Assembly: GCF_007830335.1 (NCBI RefSeq)
Contig: NZ_VLKU01000001.1
Coordinates: 62,001-126,000 of the forward strand
Length of the DNA stretch: 64,000 nt
Direction: 5' to 3'
Source: Paracoccus sulfuroxidans
GTDB taxonomy: Bacteria; Pseudomonadota; Alphaproteobacteria; Rhodobacterales; Rhodobacteraceae
The translations under genes were made by a program, and so were the position numbers. How positions within the stretch are numbered: position 1 is the stretch's first letter; every line of letters begins with the position of its first letter. Below, piece after piece: positions 16,621 to 25,473 of the stretch. A model generated the notes under the pieces. It saw only the letters and a program-made list of their open reading frames with translations. It ran no database searches and was not told the origin of the DNA.

Positions 16621-16646
16621 AACGCAGACTTCAGACTTCCTATCTT
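16618..16646 (+). promoter_or_regulatory. Likely lon promoter, heat-shock type
   Basis: TTGAAC (16618-16623), 17-base spacer, TATCTT within CCTATCTTG (16639-16647). The CCTATCT -10 resembles alphaproteobacterial RpoH promoters, which fits a heat-inducible lon. It lies about 70 bases before the ATG. Assignment to RpoH rather than the housekeeping sigma factor is inference. Confidence 0.5.
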
Positions 16647-16714
16647 GTCTGTCAGCAGGAGACGTAGACTGCCTATTCCGGGGTTACGCCTCTTGGCGAG
16701 AAAGGACCTATTCC

Positions 16715-19129
16715 ATGAACGAATTCGCCCAAAACACCCATCCGGTCCTCCCCCTGCGGGACATTGTCGTGTTCCCGCATATGATCGTACCGCTTTTCGT
16801 CGGACGCGAGAAATCGGTGCGGGCGCTGGAAGCCGTGATGGAGCAGGATCGCCCGATCCTTCTGGCTGCGCAGAAGGACGCCTCGGTCGATGAGCCCGAC
16901 GCCGACGGGATCTTCCGCACCGGCGTGCTGGCGAATGTCCTGCAACTTCTGAAACTGCCCGACGGCACCGTGAAGGTGCTGGTCGAAGGGCGCGAACGCG
17001 TGCGCATCACCGAATTCGTGCCGAATGAAGATTACTTCGAGGCCCAGTCCGAACCGCTTGGCGAAGAGCTGGGCGATGAGGAAACCCTGACCGCGCTGAC
17101 CCGCACCGTCGCGGAAGAATTCGAGCGCTATGTCAAAGTGCGCAAGAACATCCCCGATGAGGTGGTCTCGGCTGTGGGCGAGGCCCGCGATCCCGCGCGT
17201 CTGGCTGATCTGGTCAGTGGCCATCTGGGCATCGCCATCGACAAGAAGCAGGATCTGCTGGAGACGCTGACCGTCGCCGAGCGGCTTGAGAAGGTCTATG
17301 GCCTGATGCAGGGCGAAATGTCCGTCCTTCAGGTCGAGAAGAAGATCAAGTCGCGCGTCAAGAACCAGATGGAGAAGACGCAGCGCGAGTACTATCTGAA
17401 TGAGCAGATGAAGGCCATTCAGAAGGAACTCGGCGAAGGCGATGACGGCTCGAACGAGCTGACCGAGCTGGAAGAGAAAATTGCTGCGACGAAGTTCAGC
17501 AAGGAAGCCCGTGAAAAGGCCGAAGCGGAACTGAAGAAGCTGAAGTCGATGTCGCCGATGTCGGCCGAAGCGACGGTGTCGCGCAACTATCTGGATTGGC
17601 TGCTGGCTCTGCCTTGGGGCGTCAAGTCGCGCACCAAGAAGGATCTGAACAAGGCCGAAGAGGTGCTGAACGCCGATCACTATGGCCTCGACAAGGTCAA
17701 GGAACGGATCGTCGAGTATCTGGCCGTGCAGAACCGCTCGCAGAAGCTGAAAGGCCCGATCCTGTGCCTCGTCGGCCCTCCGGGCGTGGGTAAGACCTCG
17801 CTGGGTCGGTCGGTCGCGAAAGCGACGGGTCGCGAATTCATCCGCATCTCGCTTGGCGGCGTGCGTGACGAATCCGAGATTCGCGGTCACCGTCGGACCT
17901 ACATCGGCTCGATGCCCGGCAAGATCATCCAGGCGCTGAAGAAGGCGAAAACCACGAACCCGCTCATCCTGCTCGATGAAATCGACAAGATGGGTCAGGA
18001 CTTCCGTGGCGACCCGGCTTCGGCCATGCTGGAGGTGCTGGATCCGGAACAGAACTCGACCTTCGTCGACCACTATCTTGAAGTAGAATACGATCTGTCG
18101 AACGTCATGTTCCTGACCACGGCCAACAGCTACAACATGCCTGGGCCGCTGCTGGACCGGATGGAGATCATCACTCTGGCCGGTTACACCGAGGACGAAA
18201 AGCGCGAGATCGCGCGCCAACACCTGCTGCCCAAGCAGATCGAGGCGAACGGGCTGCGTAAAGGCGAATTCTCGGTGTCCGATGAGGCGCTGACGCATGT
18301 GATCCGCTACTACACCCGCGAAGCCGGTGTGCGCTCGCTTGAGCGTGAGATCGCGAAACTGGCCCGCAAGGCCGTGACCGAGATCCTGAAAGGGCAGGTC
18401 AAATACGTCGATGTCACGCCTGAAAAGGCCGAAGAGTTCCTGGGCGTCCGTCGGTTCCGCTATGGGCTGGCCGAAAAAGACGATCAGGTTGGCGTGGTCA
18501 CGGGTCTAGCTTGGACGCAGGTGGGCGGCGATCTGTTGCAGATCGAGGCGCTGAAACTGCCCGGCAAGGGCCGTATGAAGACGACCGGGAAACTGGGCGA
18601 GGTGATGAAAGAGTCGATCGAGGCTGCCTCCAGCTTCGTGCGCTCGATCAGCCCCGAGATCGGGGTGAAACCGCCGAAGTTCGAAAGCGTGGACATCCAC
18701 GTCCACGTGCCCGAAGGGGCGACCCCGAAAGACGGCCCCTCGGCCGGTCTGGCGATGGTCACCTCGATCGTCTCGGTACTGACGCAGATCCCGGTCCGCA
18801 AGGACATCGCCATGACCGGCGAGGTGACCCTGCGCGGCAATGCGCTGGCCATTGGCGGGCTGAAAGAGAAGCTGCTGGCCGCGCTGCGCGGCGGCATCAA
18901 GACGGTGCTGATCCCGGCTGACAACGAAAAGGACCTGGCCGACATCCCGGCCAACGTCAAGGAAGGGCTGAAGATCATTCCGGTCAGCCATGTGCGTGAA
19001 GTTCTGAAACACGCGCTGGTCCGGATGCCCGAGCCGATCGAGTGGGACGAGGCTGCCGAAGAGGCCGCCGAGGCCAGCCGGCAGGCCGCAGCCCGCGCGC
19101 AAGGGGGCGGCGCAACCGTCGCCCACTGA
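16715..19129 (+). CDS. lon: ATP-dependent protease Lon
   Basis: An 804-residue LonA. The N-terminal LON substrate-binding domain begins [20 protein letters not shown]; the AAA+ module has Walker [10 protein letters not shown] (near residue 353) and Walker [12 protein letters not shown]; the C-terminal peptidase has the catalytic serine in [11 protein letters not shown] and the lysine further on near [14 protein letters not shown]. It degrades damaged proteins and specific regulators, in alphaproteobacteria including cell-cycle factors such as CcrM, DnaA and SciP. Single-gene unit with its own promoter and a terminator. Confidence 0.97.
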   Translation: MNEFAQNTHPVLPLRDIVVFPHMIVPLFVGREKSVRALEAVMEQDRPILLAAQKDASVDEPDADGIFRTGVLANVLQLLKLPDGTVKVLVEGRERVRITEFVPNEDYFEAQSEPLGEELGDEETLTALTRTVAEEFERYVKVRKNIPDEVVSAVGEARDPARLADLVSGHLGIAIDKKQDLLETLTVAERLEKVYGLMQGEMSVLQVEKKIKSRVKNQMEKTQREYYLNEQMKAIQKELGEGDDGSNELTELEEKIAATKFSKEAREKAEAELKKLKSMSPMSAEATVSRNYLDWLLALPWGVKSRTKKDLNKAEEVLNADHYGLDKVKERIVEYLAVQNRSQKLKGPILCLVGPPGVGKTSLGRSVAKATGREFIRISLGGVRDESEIRGHRRTYIGSMPGKIIQALKKAKTTNPLILLDEIDKMGQDFRGDPASAMLEVLDPEQNSTFVDHYLEVEYDLSNVMFLTTANSYNMPGPLLDRMEIITLAGYTEDEKREIARQHLLPKQIEANGLRKGEFSVSDEALTHVIRYYTREAGVRSLEREIAKLARKAVTEILKGQVKYVDVTPEKAEEFLGVRRFRYGLAEKDDQVGVVTGLAWTQVGGDLLQIEALKLPGKGRMKTTGKLGEVMKESIEAASSFVRSISPEIGVKPPKFESVDIHVHVPEGATPKDGPSAGLAMVTSIVSVLTQIPVRKDIAMTGEVTLRGNALAIGGLKEKLLAALRGGIKTVLIPADNEKDLADIPANVKEGLKIIPVSHVREVLKHALVRMPEPIEWDEAAEEAAEASRQAAARAQGGGATVAH

Positions 19130-19150
19130 TTGACGCCAACAAGAACGAAG

Positions 19151-19186
19151 GCCGCGCGGTTCACACAGAACCGCGCGGCTTTTTTA
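19151..19186 (+). terminator. Intrinsic terminator after lon
   Basis: Eleven-base-pair stem GCCGCGCGGTT (19151-19161) with AACCGCGCGGC (19169-19179) followed by six T. Confidence 0.85.
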
Positions 19187-19305
19187 TTTGTTTCAGTCAG
19201 ATGCGCCGTTTTCTGAAGATTTCTCGCAGTCCGGGGAATTTTTTCGCATGCCCGTCGTAAACACCCTGCAGAAGGACTGCATGTCGAAGAAAGAGGAACA
19301 GAAAC

Positions 19306-20151
19306 ATGGCGATTATCAATGGTAACGGTGGCAACAACCGTCTGAACGGCACCGCTGTTGGCGACATCATCAACGGGCGCGACGGCAATGACAGCATTTT
19401 CGGTCTGGGCGGGAACGACAGCCTTTACGGCGGTGACGACCATGACCTGATCCGCGGCGGCTTCGGCAATGATCGCATCTGGGGCGGTAAGGGCGAAGAC
19501 CGGCTCTATGGCGATGACGGCAACGACTGGATCATGGACGAAAGCGGCAATGACAGCCTCTGGGGCGGCAACGGCAATGACACGCTGCTGGCCGGTGAGG
19601 GCGACGATTACCTGGACGGCGGCAACGGCAATGACTCGATGGTCGGAGGCGAGGGCAACGACATCCTGCACGCAGGCCACGGCCACAACCGCGTGTTGGC
19701 GGGCAGCGGCAATGACCGCGTCACCGCGGGCTGGGGCAATGATTTCGTCGTGTCGGGCGAAGGCAACGACCGCGTGACCACCGGCGCAGGCCAGGACACC
19801 ATTTTCGGGGATGAGGGCGATGACCTGATCCTCGCGCAGGACGGTGCCGACCGCCTGTTCGGTGGCGAGGGCAATGACACCCTGAACGGCGGCGCTGGCA
19901 ATGACCTGCTGACCGGGGGCGAGGGCGCGGACCGTTTCGTCTTCAACGGCGGCAGCGACCGGATCACCGATTTCGAGAATGGCGACGACCAGATCGACCT
20001 CAGCGCTTTCGCGCGCTTCACGAGCTACGCCTCGATCCGCGCGGCGGCCACGCAGGTCGGTAATGACGTGGTCATCGTCGCCAATGGCCACCGGCTTGAG
20101 ATCGACAACTTCCGCCTCAACCAGATGAGCAACGACGACTTCATCTGGTAA
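19306..20151 (+). CDS. Small RTX calcium-binding repeat protein
   Basis: A 281-residue acidic protein made almost wholly of glycine/aspartate nonapeptide repeats of the type GGxGNDxLx (for example GGNGNDTLLAGEGDDYLDG), which form a calcium-bound parallel beta-roll. About 20 repeat units occupy residues 5-215. The last ~60 residues (FENGDDQIDLSAF then an aromatic ending DDFIW) look like the usual RTX C-terminal secretion region. No signal peptide, enzyme domain or acylation site is seen. RTX proteins leave through a type I system, but no such transporter is in the window. Function unknown; a surface or extracellular protein is likely. Confidence 0.85.
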   Translation: MAIINGNGGNNRLNGTAVGDIINGRDGNDSIFGLGGNDSLYGGDDHDLIRGGFGNDRIWGGKGEDRLYGDDGNDWIMDESGNDSLWGGNGNDTLLAGEGDDYLDGGNGNDSMVGGEGNDILHAGHGHNRVLAGSGNDRVTAGWGNDFVVSGEGNDRVTTGAGQDTIFGDEGDDLILAQDGADRLFGGEGNDTLNGGAGNDLLTGGEGADRFVFNGGSDRITDFENGDDQIDLSAFARFTSYASIRAAATQVGNDVVIVANGHRLEIDNFRLNQMSNDDFIW

Positions 20152-20179
20152 GGCTGGCGGTCAATAGATTCCAGGGCAG

Positions 20180-20215
20180 GGGCGCGAAGGAAGACTTCGC
20201 GCCCTTCGCATTTTT
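20180..20215 (+). terminator. Intrinsic terminator after the RTX gene
   Basis: GGGCGCGAAG (20180-20189) pairs with CTTCGCGCCC (20195-20204); a run of five T follows after six bases. Confidence 0.65.
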
Positions 20216-20267
20216 CTGCCACGCACCCCTTGCGAGCGGCCATCGATCCCGCTATCTAGCGCGCACC

Positions 20268-20342
20268 GGGCGATTAGCTCAGCGGTAGAGCGCTTCGTTC
20301 ACATCGAAGATGTCAGCGGTTCAAATCCGTTATCGCCCACCA
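20268..20342 (+). tRNA. tRNA-Val (CAC)
   Basis: 75 bases. Acceptor GGGCGAT pairs with ATCGCCC, D-arm is AGCTCAGCGGTAGAGC, anticodon stem CTTCG/CGAAG encloses TTCACAT giving CAC, T-loop GTTCAAATC, and CCA encoded at 20340-20342. Confidence 0.95.
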
Positions 20343-20474
20343 TTATTCTCCGCAATTCCGGTTTGCTACGTGATGAAGCTAAGCGCGACACAACGCGCTT
20401 GGCGGGTTTGTGAGCCTTGGTTTCCGACATCGGCTATTTCCTAGGGCGCCTCTGCGCACATCTCCCTCAGATAA

Positions 20475-21947
20475 TCACGCCGCCACCCGCCTCGTCGCAC
20501 GCTCGATCAGGGCGACGCCCGGTTCGATGGCCTCTTCCCGGATCGCGGCGTAACCCATGCGGAAATAGGGGCAGGGCTGTGGCGGCGTCTCATAGAAGAC
20601 ATCGCCGGGCTCGATCAGCACCTCATCCGCCTGCAGGGCGTTCGCAAGCCGCGCGCTGTCCGAGCAATGTGGGGAACGGACCCAGATGCTCGACCCGCCC
20701 GAGACCGCCGCTCCCGCGACCTCAAGCGATGTCGCCTTCAGCGCGCTTTCGAGGATCGCGCGCTTGCGGCGCAGTGATTCGCGCAGGCGGACGATATGCG
20801 CGTCGTAATGCCCAAGCGCCAGAAAATAGGCGGTGATGCGTTGCAGGTGGCCGGGCGGGTGGCGCAGCATGATCGTGCGCAGCGCGCGCGCCTGGGCGAT
20901 CAGCGGCGCGGGCGCGACCATGTAGCCGATCCGCAGTCCCGGAAACAGCGATTTCGAGAAGCTGCCGATATAGATCACCCGCTGGGAATCATCGAGTGAT
21001 TTCAACGCCGGGGCCGGGGGCGCGAGATAGGACATCTCGAAGTCGTAATCGTCTTCGATGATCAGGAAGTCATGGTCCTTGGCGCGCCGCAGAAGGTCGA
21101 TCCGGCGCTCAAGCGACATCGTGGCTCCGGTCGGGATGTGGTGGCTGGGCGTGGTGATGACCAGCCCCGTGCCTTCGGGCAGCATATCCGGGCTCAACCC
21201 GTCGCCATCCACCGGCAGGAAGGTGGTGGGGCTTTGGGCGCGGCGCAGGGTCTCGGCAAAATCGGGGTAGCCCGGCTCTTCGGTGACGGCGAGGCGGTCA
21301 ATGCGGCCCAGCAGTTCCACCGCCAGAAACAGGGCGTTCTGCGCGCCCATGGTGACCAGAACCTCGTCTGGGCCCGCGTGAATGCCGCGCCGGGGCAGGG
21401 TGTTCGAACAGATGTAATCGACCAGCAGCGGATCGTCGGCGCCATAGTGGTCGGCGGCGTGGATGGCGAACTCGCGTGTGCCCAATGCGCGCCGCGCACA
21501 GTCCCGCCAGGCGTTATGATCGAACAGATGCGGGTCGACCTGGCCATAGATGAAGGGATAGCGGAAGTCGCGCCAATTCGCGGGCTTGCGGATCACCCGG
21601 CGCGGCAGTTTGTGGTCCGAAAGCCAGTCCTCCCAACGGGGCGGCTGGCCCTGCGGCTTGTCCTTCATCGGGCGCAGCCGAGCATGCGGAACGGTCGCGG
21701 CGACGGCCACACCCGAGCGTGGAAGCGCCTCAAGATATCCCTGACTTTCCAGCTCATTATAGACCAGAGTTACCGTCAGACGTGAGATCTGCAGCGCCTC
21801 TGCCAGCTTGCGTGAGGAGGGCAGTCGCGTCCCCGGCGTGGCGCGGCTTTCAAGGATCGCCCGCACGATGGCAGCGGCCAGTTTGCCCTGCAGGGTCGGC
21901 GCCTCTTCCTGACGCAGAAAGATCGATTCAAGCGGGATGCGGCGCAT
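20475..21947 (-). CDS. tauR: TauR, MocR-type (GntR/aminotransferase) activator of taurine genes
   Basis: A 490-residue MocR-family regulator. Residues about 20-80 form a GntR winged helix (RLPSSRKLAEALQISRLTVTL), joined to a fold-type I aminotransferase domain. VYIGSFSKSLFPGLRIGYM holds the PLP-binding lysine, and EDDYDFEMSY the PLP-contacting Asp. In Rhodobacter capsulatus TauR activates taurine genes; this gene is divergent from the taurine importer and has matching repeats at its start, so the assignment is strong by context. The ATG at 21947 begins the usual short N-terminus MRRIPLESIFL; the open frame extends far upstream but would cover tauK. Confidence 0.88.
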   Translation of the reverse strand: MRRIPLESIFLRQEEAPTLQGKLAAAIVRAILESRATPGTRLPSSRKLAEALQISRLTVTLVYNELESQGYLEALPRSGVAVAATVPHARLRPMKDKPQGQPPRWEDWLSDHKLPRRVIRKPANWRDFRYPFIYGQVDPHLFDHNAWRDCARRALGTREFAIHAADHYGADDPLLVDYICSNTLPRRGIHAGPDEVLVTMGAQNALFLAVELLGRIDRLAVTEEPGYPDFAETLRRAQSPTTFLPVDGDGLSPDMLPEGTGLVITTPSHHIPTGATMSLERRIDLLRRAKDHDFLIIEDDYDFEMSYLAPPAPALKSLDDSQRVIYIGSFSKSLFPGLRIGYMVAPAPLIAQARALRTIMLRHPPGHLQRITAYFLALGHYDAHIVRLRESLRRKRAILESALKATSLEVAGAAVSGGSSIWVRSPHCSDSARLANALQADEVLIEPGDVFYETPPQPCPYFRMGYAAIREEAIEPGVALIERATRRVAA

Positions 21948-21948
21948 C

Positions 21949-21983
21949 AAACTGGACCTAAAATGAGTATGAACTGGACATAT
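21949..21983 (+). promoter_or_regulatory. Putative TauR operator: two direct repeats
   Basis: CTGGACCTAA (21952-21961) and CTGGACATAT (21974-21983) are direct repeats 22 bases apart, two helical turns. The first matches the CTGGAC(T/C)TAA motif that I recall for TauR in R. capsulatus. They lie directly before the tauR ATG and about 80-110 bases before tauK, so TauR could activate tauK and repress itself. The citation is from memory and the site is untested. Confidence 0.6.
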
Positions 21984-22061
21984 CCCTTTCATCGAAGTGA
22001 CGCAATGTTCGGCGGGACCAGTCTTGCGCAAAGCAAGCTCATACACCGTGGGAGGAGAGTT

Positions 22062-23063
22062 ATGGGTTACTTCAACCGGGTATTTACCGGGTCCGTCATC
22101 ATGGCGATGCTGGCCCTGCCAGTGGCTGCGAAGGAATACCGGGTCGCCGTGGGGGATGGCGCCGGTGGCACGCAGGAAGCATTGGGCAAGGCCTTTGCCG
22201 AGGCGCTGGCCAAGGAATCCGGCGGTGAGATGACCGCGAAACTGTTCCTGAACGGCCAGCTGGGCGATGAGCAGGACACCGTGACCGCCGCCGCCACCGG
22301 GACGCTGGATTTCTCGATCCTTGCGATCAACAACATCACGCCGTTTTCGCCCAGCGTCGGCACGCTGACGCTGCCCTATGTCATCCTCAGCCAGGACGAT
22401 GCCGAGAAGCTGACCCAGGGCGAGGTCGGCCAGAAGATGATCGAACAGACCGTCGAGGATGCCGGCGTGCGTATCATCGGCTGGGGCTATTCGGGCTTCC
22501 GCGTGCTGACGAACTCGAAGCGTCCGGTCGCGACCGTGGACGATCTGAAGGGTCTGGTGATCCGGGTGCCGAAGAACGACATCATGATCGAGACCTACAA
22601 ATCCTGGGGCGTGAACCCGACCCCGATGGCTTGGGGCGAGACCTTTGCCGCGCTTCAGCAGAAGGTCGTCGACGGTCAGGACAACCCCTATATGACGATC
22701 TATTCGATGAAATTCGATGAGGTCCAGAAGTACATCACCGATCTGCGTTACCTCTTCTCGATCGAGCCGCTGGTGGTCTCGGAAGCGACCTTCTCGAGCC
22801 TGAGCGAAGACGAGCAGAAGCAGGTTCTGGCAGCGGGTCAGGCCGCGACCAAAGCCTCCGCCGAATTCCTGCGCGCCGAAGAGGCGAAGATCCGCGAAGA
22901 ACTGGTCTCGCGCGGGATGGAGATCACCGCGCCCGCCGATGAGGAAAAGCAGTTCATCGAACTGGCGACCACCACCGTCTGGCCGAAATTTTATGACCAA
23001 ATCGGCGGCAAGGAGCATCTGGACGAGGTGCTGACCAGCCTCGGCCGTCCCCCCGCCAACTAG
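22062..23063 (+). CDS. tauK: TRAP transporter substrate-binding protein for taurine
   Basis: A 333-residue DctP-type periplasmic binding protein. The ATG at 22062 follows GGAGGAG and starts a signal peptide (MGYFNRVFTGSVIMAMLAL, cleaved near VAAKEY). FSILAINNITPFSP, RVLTNSKRPVATVDDLKGL, IRVPKNDIMIETYKSWG, and WGETFAALQQKVVDGQDNP are typical of TRAP binding proteins, including the Arg that contacts the ligand's acid group. The ligand is inferred from neighbours as taurine. A strong hairpin follows the gene. Confidence 0.85.
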   Translation: MGYFNRVFTGSVIMAMLALPVAAKEYRVAVGDGAGGTQEALGKAFAEALAKESGGEMTAKLFLNGQLGDEQDTVTAAATGTLDFSILAINNITPFSPSVGTLTLPYVILSQDDAEKLTQGEVGQKMIEQTVEDAGVRIIGWGYSGFRVLTNSKRPVATVDDLKGLVIRVPKNDIMIETYKSWGVNPTPMAWGETFAALQQKVVDGQDNPYMTIYSMKFDEVQKYITDLRYLFSIEPLVVSEATFSSLSEDEQKQVLAAGQAATKASAEFLRAEEAKIREELVSRGMEITAPADEEKQFIELATTTVWPKFYDQIGGKEHLDEVLTSLGRPPAN

Positions 23064-23072
23064 GTTGCGGCA

Positions 23073-23095
23073 GGCGTGCGGCCGCACCGCACGCC
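23073..23095 (+). repeat. Intercistronic hairpin between tauK and tauL
   Basis: Perfect nine-base-pair stem GGCGTGCGG (23073-23081) and CCGCACGCC (23087-23095) with no T run. Such hairpins after binding-protein genes often stabilise the upstream mRNA or reduce read-through, giving more binding protein than permease. Confidence 0.6.
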
Positions 23096-23149
23096 TTACC
23101 CCCGCACATTCGCAATGAACTCGCAGCCCCGCTTATCCGGAGGCCATTC

Positions 23150-23722
23150 ATGACTGCATTCTTCAACTTCCTCGATCGGATCGAGAGCCACATCTGTCGC
23201 CTGCTTCTGGCTGGCTTCGTGGTGTTGCTCTTCGTCCAGATCGTGGCCCGCCAGTTCTTCAGCTATTCCTACACCTGGATCGAAGAGCTTTCCGTCATCC
23301 TGTTCGTCTGGTTCGCCTATCTGGGCGCAGCCTATGCGGCGCGCATCGCTGCGCATAACCGCGTGACCTTCCATCTGAACGCTTTGCCGCGCAAGACCGC
23401 GCGCATCATCGAGGCGATTGGCGACCTCTTCTGGATCGCCTTCAACATCGTGATGGTCTGGCAATGCGTCCAGTTCATCAGCCGGATGAAGCCCTTCGTG
23501 AAGGCGCAGACGCTCGGCTGGGAAATGCGCTTCGTCTATCTGCTTCTGCCGATTTCCTTCGCGCTGATGACCGTCCGGATCCTTCAGGTGAACTACATGA
23601 AGCTGGTCCAGGGCATCGATCCGCGCGACCCCGATGAGATCAAGACCGAGCTCGTGCTCGATCTCGCCCGCGATGAAGTCGCGGCTTACGAAAAGCAGCA
23701 GCAGGATCGCAAAGATGGATAA
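23150..23722 (+). CDS. tauL: TRAP transporter small permease
   Basis: A 190-residue DctQ-type membrane subunit with four transmembrane segments (starting near residues 16, 50, 92 and 128). WIEELSVILFVWFAYLGAAYA is the family signature, with the Glu-Glu near the second helix. It joins the large permease and the binding protein in a sodium-driven importer. Its last eight bases overlap the tauM start (ATGGATAA). Confidence 0.88.
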   Translation: MTAFFNFLDRIESHICRLLLAGFVVLLFVQIVARQFFSYSYTWIEELSVILFVWFAYLGAAYAARIAAHNRVTFHLNALPRKTARIIEAIGDLFWIAFNIVMVWQCVQFISRMKPFVKAQTLGWEMRFVYLLLPISFALMTVRILQVNYMKLVQGIDPRDPDEIKTELVLDLARDEVAAYEKQQQDRKDG

Positions 23723-25055
23723 TTATCTCGTAGAAATCCTGTTCGGCAGCTTCTTCTTCCTGCTGCTTCTGGGCGCGCCGATCGTTGTCGGTCTGGGCTG
23801 CTCGGCGCTGGCGGCGATGCTCTATCTGGGCGACAACCCGATCAAGATGGTGCAGATGGCCTGGTCCTCGGTCGGGGCTTTCCCGCTGATGGCGCTGCCC
23901 TCTTTCATCCTTGCCGGTGCGCTGATGGAGGCCGCAGGCCTTTCGCGCCGCCTGATCGCGGTCGCGGAAAGTCTGGCCGGTCCCTTCACCGGCGGCATGT
24001 CGGCGGCGACCATCGTGGCCTGCCTCTTCTTCGGCGCGATCTCGGGCTCTGGCCCGGCGACCACGGCGGCGGTCGGCATGCTGATGATCCCCGCCATGTC
24101 GCGCGCCGGTTACGGCAAGGGCTATGCGGCGGCGACCACGGCTGCGGCTGGCGGGCTTGGGATCATCATTCCGCCCTCGATCCCGATGGTCATCTTCGGC
24201 ATCTCGGCCATGGGCATCGCGCCCGATCCGCAGGCCATCGAAAGCTTCGGCCCGTTCCAGAGCGTCTCGATCTCGAAACTCTTCATCGCGGGCTTCATTC
24301 CGGGCTGCATCATGGCCGGTGGTCTGCTGATGATGAACTACATCCGCTGCCGCGCCCGGGGCTTTCACGGTTCGGCCGAGCCGCTGTCGCTGCGCAACTT
24401 CCTCTGCGCCTGCTACAAAGGGTTCTGGGCGCTGCTGGCCCCCATCGTGATCCTTGGCGGGATCTATACCGGCGCCTTCACGCCCACCGAGGCCGCCATC
24501 GTCGCGATCTTCTACACGCTCTTCGTCGGTGTCGTGATCTACCGCGAGCTGGACGTCAAAGAGGTGGTGAAGTCGCTGGATACCACGACCTGGCTGGCCG
24601 GACGTGTGCTGCTGGTGCTCTTCGCCGCGACGATCTTTGGCCGCGTTCTGGTTGAAAACAACATCCCCGGCCTGATCGCAGGCGGTGTTCTGGGCCTTAC
24701 GACCAACCTCTATGCGATCTGGGCCATCGTCATCGGCATCCTGCTGATCGTCGGCATGTTCATGGAGACGCTGGCCGCCATCATGATCCTGGTCCCGGTG
24801 ATGCTGCCGGTCGCCTATATGGTTGGCATTGACCCGATTCACTTCGGCATCGTCATGATCTGTACGCTGTCGGTCGGCTTCCAGACCCCGCCACTGGGCG
24901 AGAACCTCTTCATCGCCTCGGGCATCTCGGGTGTCTCGATCGAGCGGATCAGCCTGCGCGCCATCCCGTTCGCCATCGCCTCGGTCTGCGCAATTTTCAT
25001 CATCGCCTGCTTCCCGCAGCTCAGCCTCTGGCTGCCTCGGATGCTGGGCTACTAA
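23715..25055 (+). CDS. tauM: TRAP transporter large permease
   Basis: A 446-residue DctM-type protein with about twelve hydrophobic spans. GAISGSGPATTAAVG and AAGGLGIIIPPSIPMVIFG are the conserved substrate and sodium-site loops, and GLTTNLYAIWAIVIGILL lies in the second repeat. The start is MDNYLVEIL at 23715, within the end of tauL, so the two permease genes are coupled. With tauKL it imports taurine by inference from the dehydrogenase genes that follow. Confidence 0.9.
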   Translation: MDNYLVEILFGSFFFLLLLGAPIVVGLGCSALAAMLYLGDNPIKMVQMAWSSVGAFPLMALPSFILAGALMEAAGLSRRLIAVAESLAGPFTGGMSAATIVACLFFGAISGSGPATTAAVGMLMIPAMSRAGYGKGYAAATTAAAGGLGIIIPPSIPMVIFGISAMGIAPDPQAIESFGPFQSVSISKLFIAGFIPGCIMAGGLLMMNYIRCRARGFHGSAEPLSLRNFLCACYKGFWALLAPIVILGGIYTGAFTPTEAAIVAIFYTLFVGVVIYRELDVKEVVKSLDTTTWLAGRVLLVLFAATIFGRVLVENNIPGLIAGGVLGLTTNLYAIWAIVIGILLIVGMFMETLAAIMILVPVMLPVAYMVGIDPIHFGIVMICTLSVGFQTPPLGENLFIASGISGVSIERISLRAIPFAIASVCAIFIIACFPQLSLWLPRMLGY

Positions 25056-25070
25056 TCAAAGGAGTTTTCC

Positions 25071-25466
25071 ATGTCTCGCACACTGACCGCACAGGATCTG
25101 AAGGACACGTTCGACGCCTTCAACCGCCACGACATCGACGGTGTCATGACCCATTTCGCCGATGATTGCGTCTTCTTCACGGTCGCCGGTGACAATGAAT
25201 ACGGCAACCGGATCGACGGGAAAGAGGCGATTGCCAAAGCCTTCACCAATGTTTGGACGACGATGCCGGACGTGCAATGGGCGGATCATTCGCATTTCAT
25301 CTCGGAAGACGGGACGCGCGGCGTCAGCCAGTGGACTTTCCGCGCCACCAACCCGGACGGCACCCGGACCGAGGTTCAGGGTGTTGACCTCTTCCGCATC
25401 AAGGACGGCAAGCTGGTCGAAAAGCAGGCCATCCGCAAGCAACGTCCGGCCATTCCCGCCAAGTGA
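25071..25466 (+). CDS. tauX: Taurine dehydrogenase small subunit TauX (NTF2/SnoaL fold)
   Basis: A 131-residue SnoaL-like protein starting MSRTLTAQDLKDTFDAFNRHDIDGV. The fold is the NTF2-like cone with FFTVAGDNEYGNRIDGKEAI and VEKQAIRKQRP. On its own the family is generic; the name comes from its position between the TRAP importer and the FAD protein TauY, the arrangement described for Paracoccus and Rhodobacter taurine dehydrogenase. AAAGGAG precedes the ATG. It probably assists TauY in oxidative deamination of taurine to sulfoacetaldehyde. Confidence 0.82.
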   Translation: MSRTLTAQDLKDTFDAFNRHDIDGVMTHFADDCVFFTVAGDNEYGNRIDGKEAIAKAFTNVWTTMPDVQWADHSHFISEDGTRGVSQWTFRATNPDGTRTEVQGVDLFRIKDGKLVEKQAIRKQRPAIPAK

Positions 25467-25473
25467 GGCTGCC

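Noticed and set aside
19306..20151. Tandem repeats here and in the IalB-like gene as possible CRISPR or satellite DNA
   Set aside because: Both repeat series keep one reading frame and code for RTX or Ala/Pro units; there are no equal-sized spacers.
21948..23087. In-frame upstream extension of tauR on the minus strand to 870 residues
   Set aside because: The added part is antisense to tauK and does not look like protein; MocR proteins begin at MRRIPLES.
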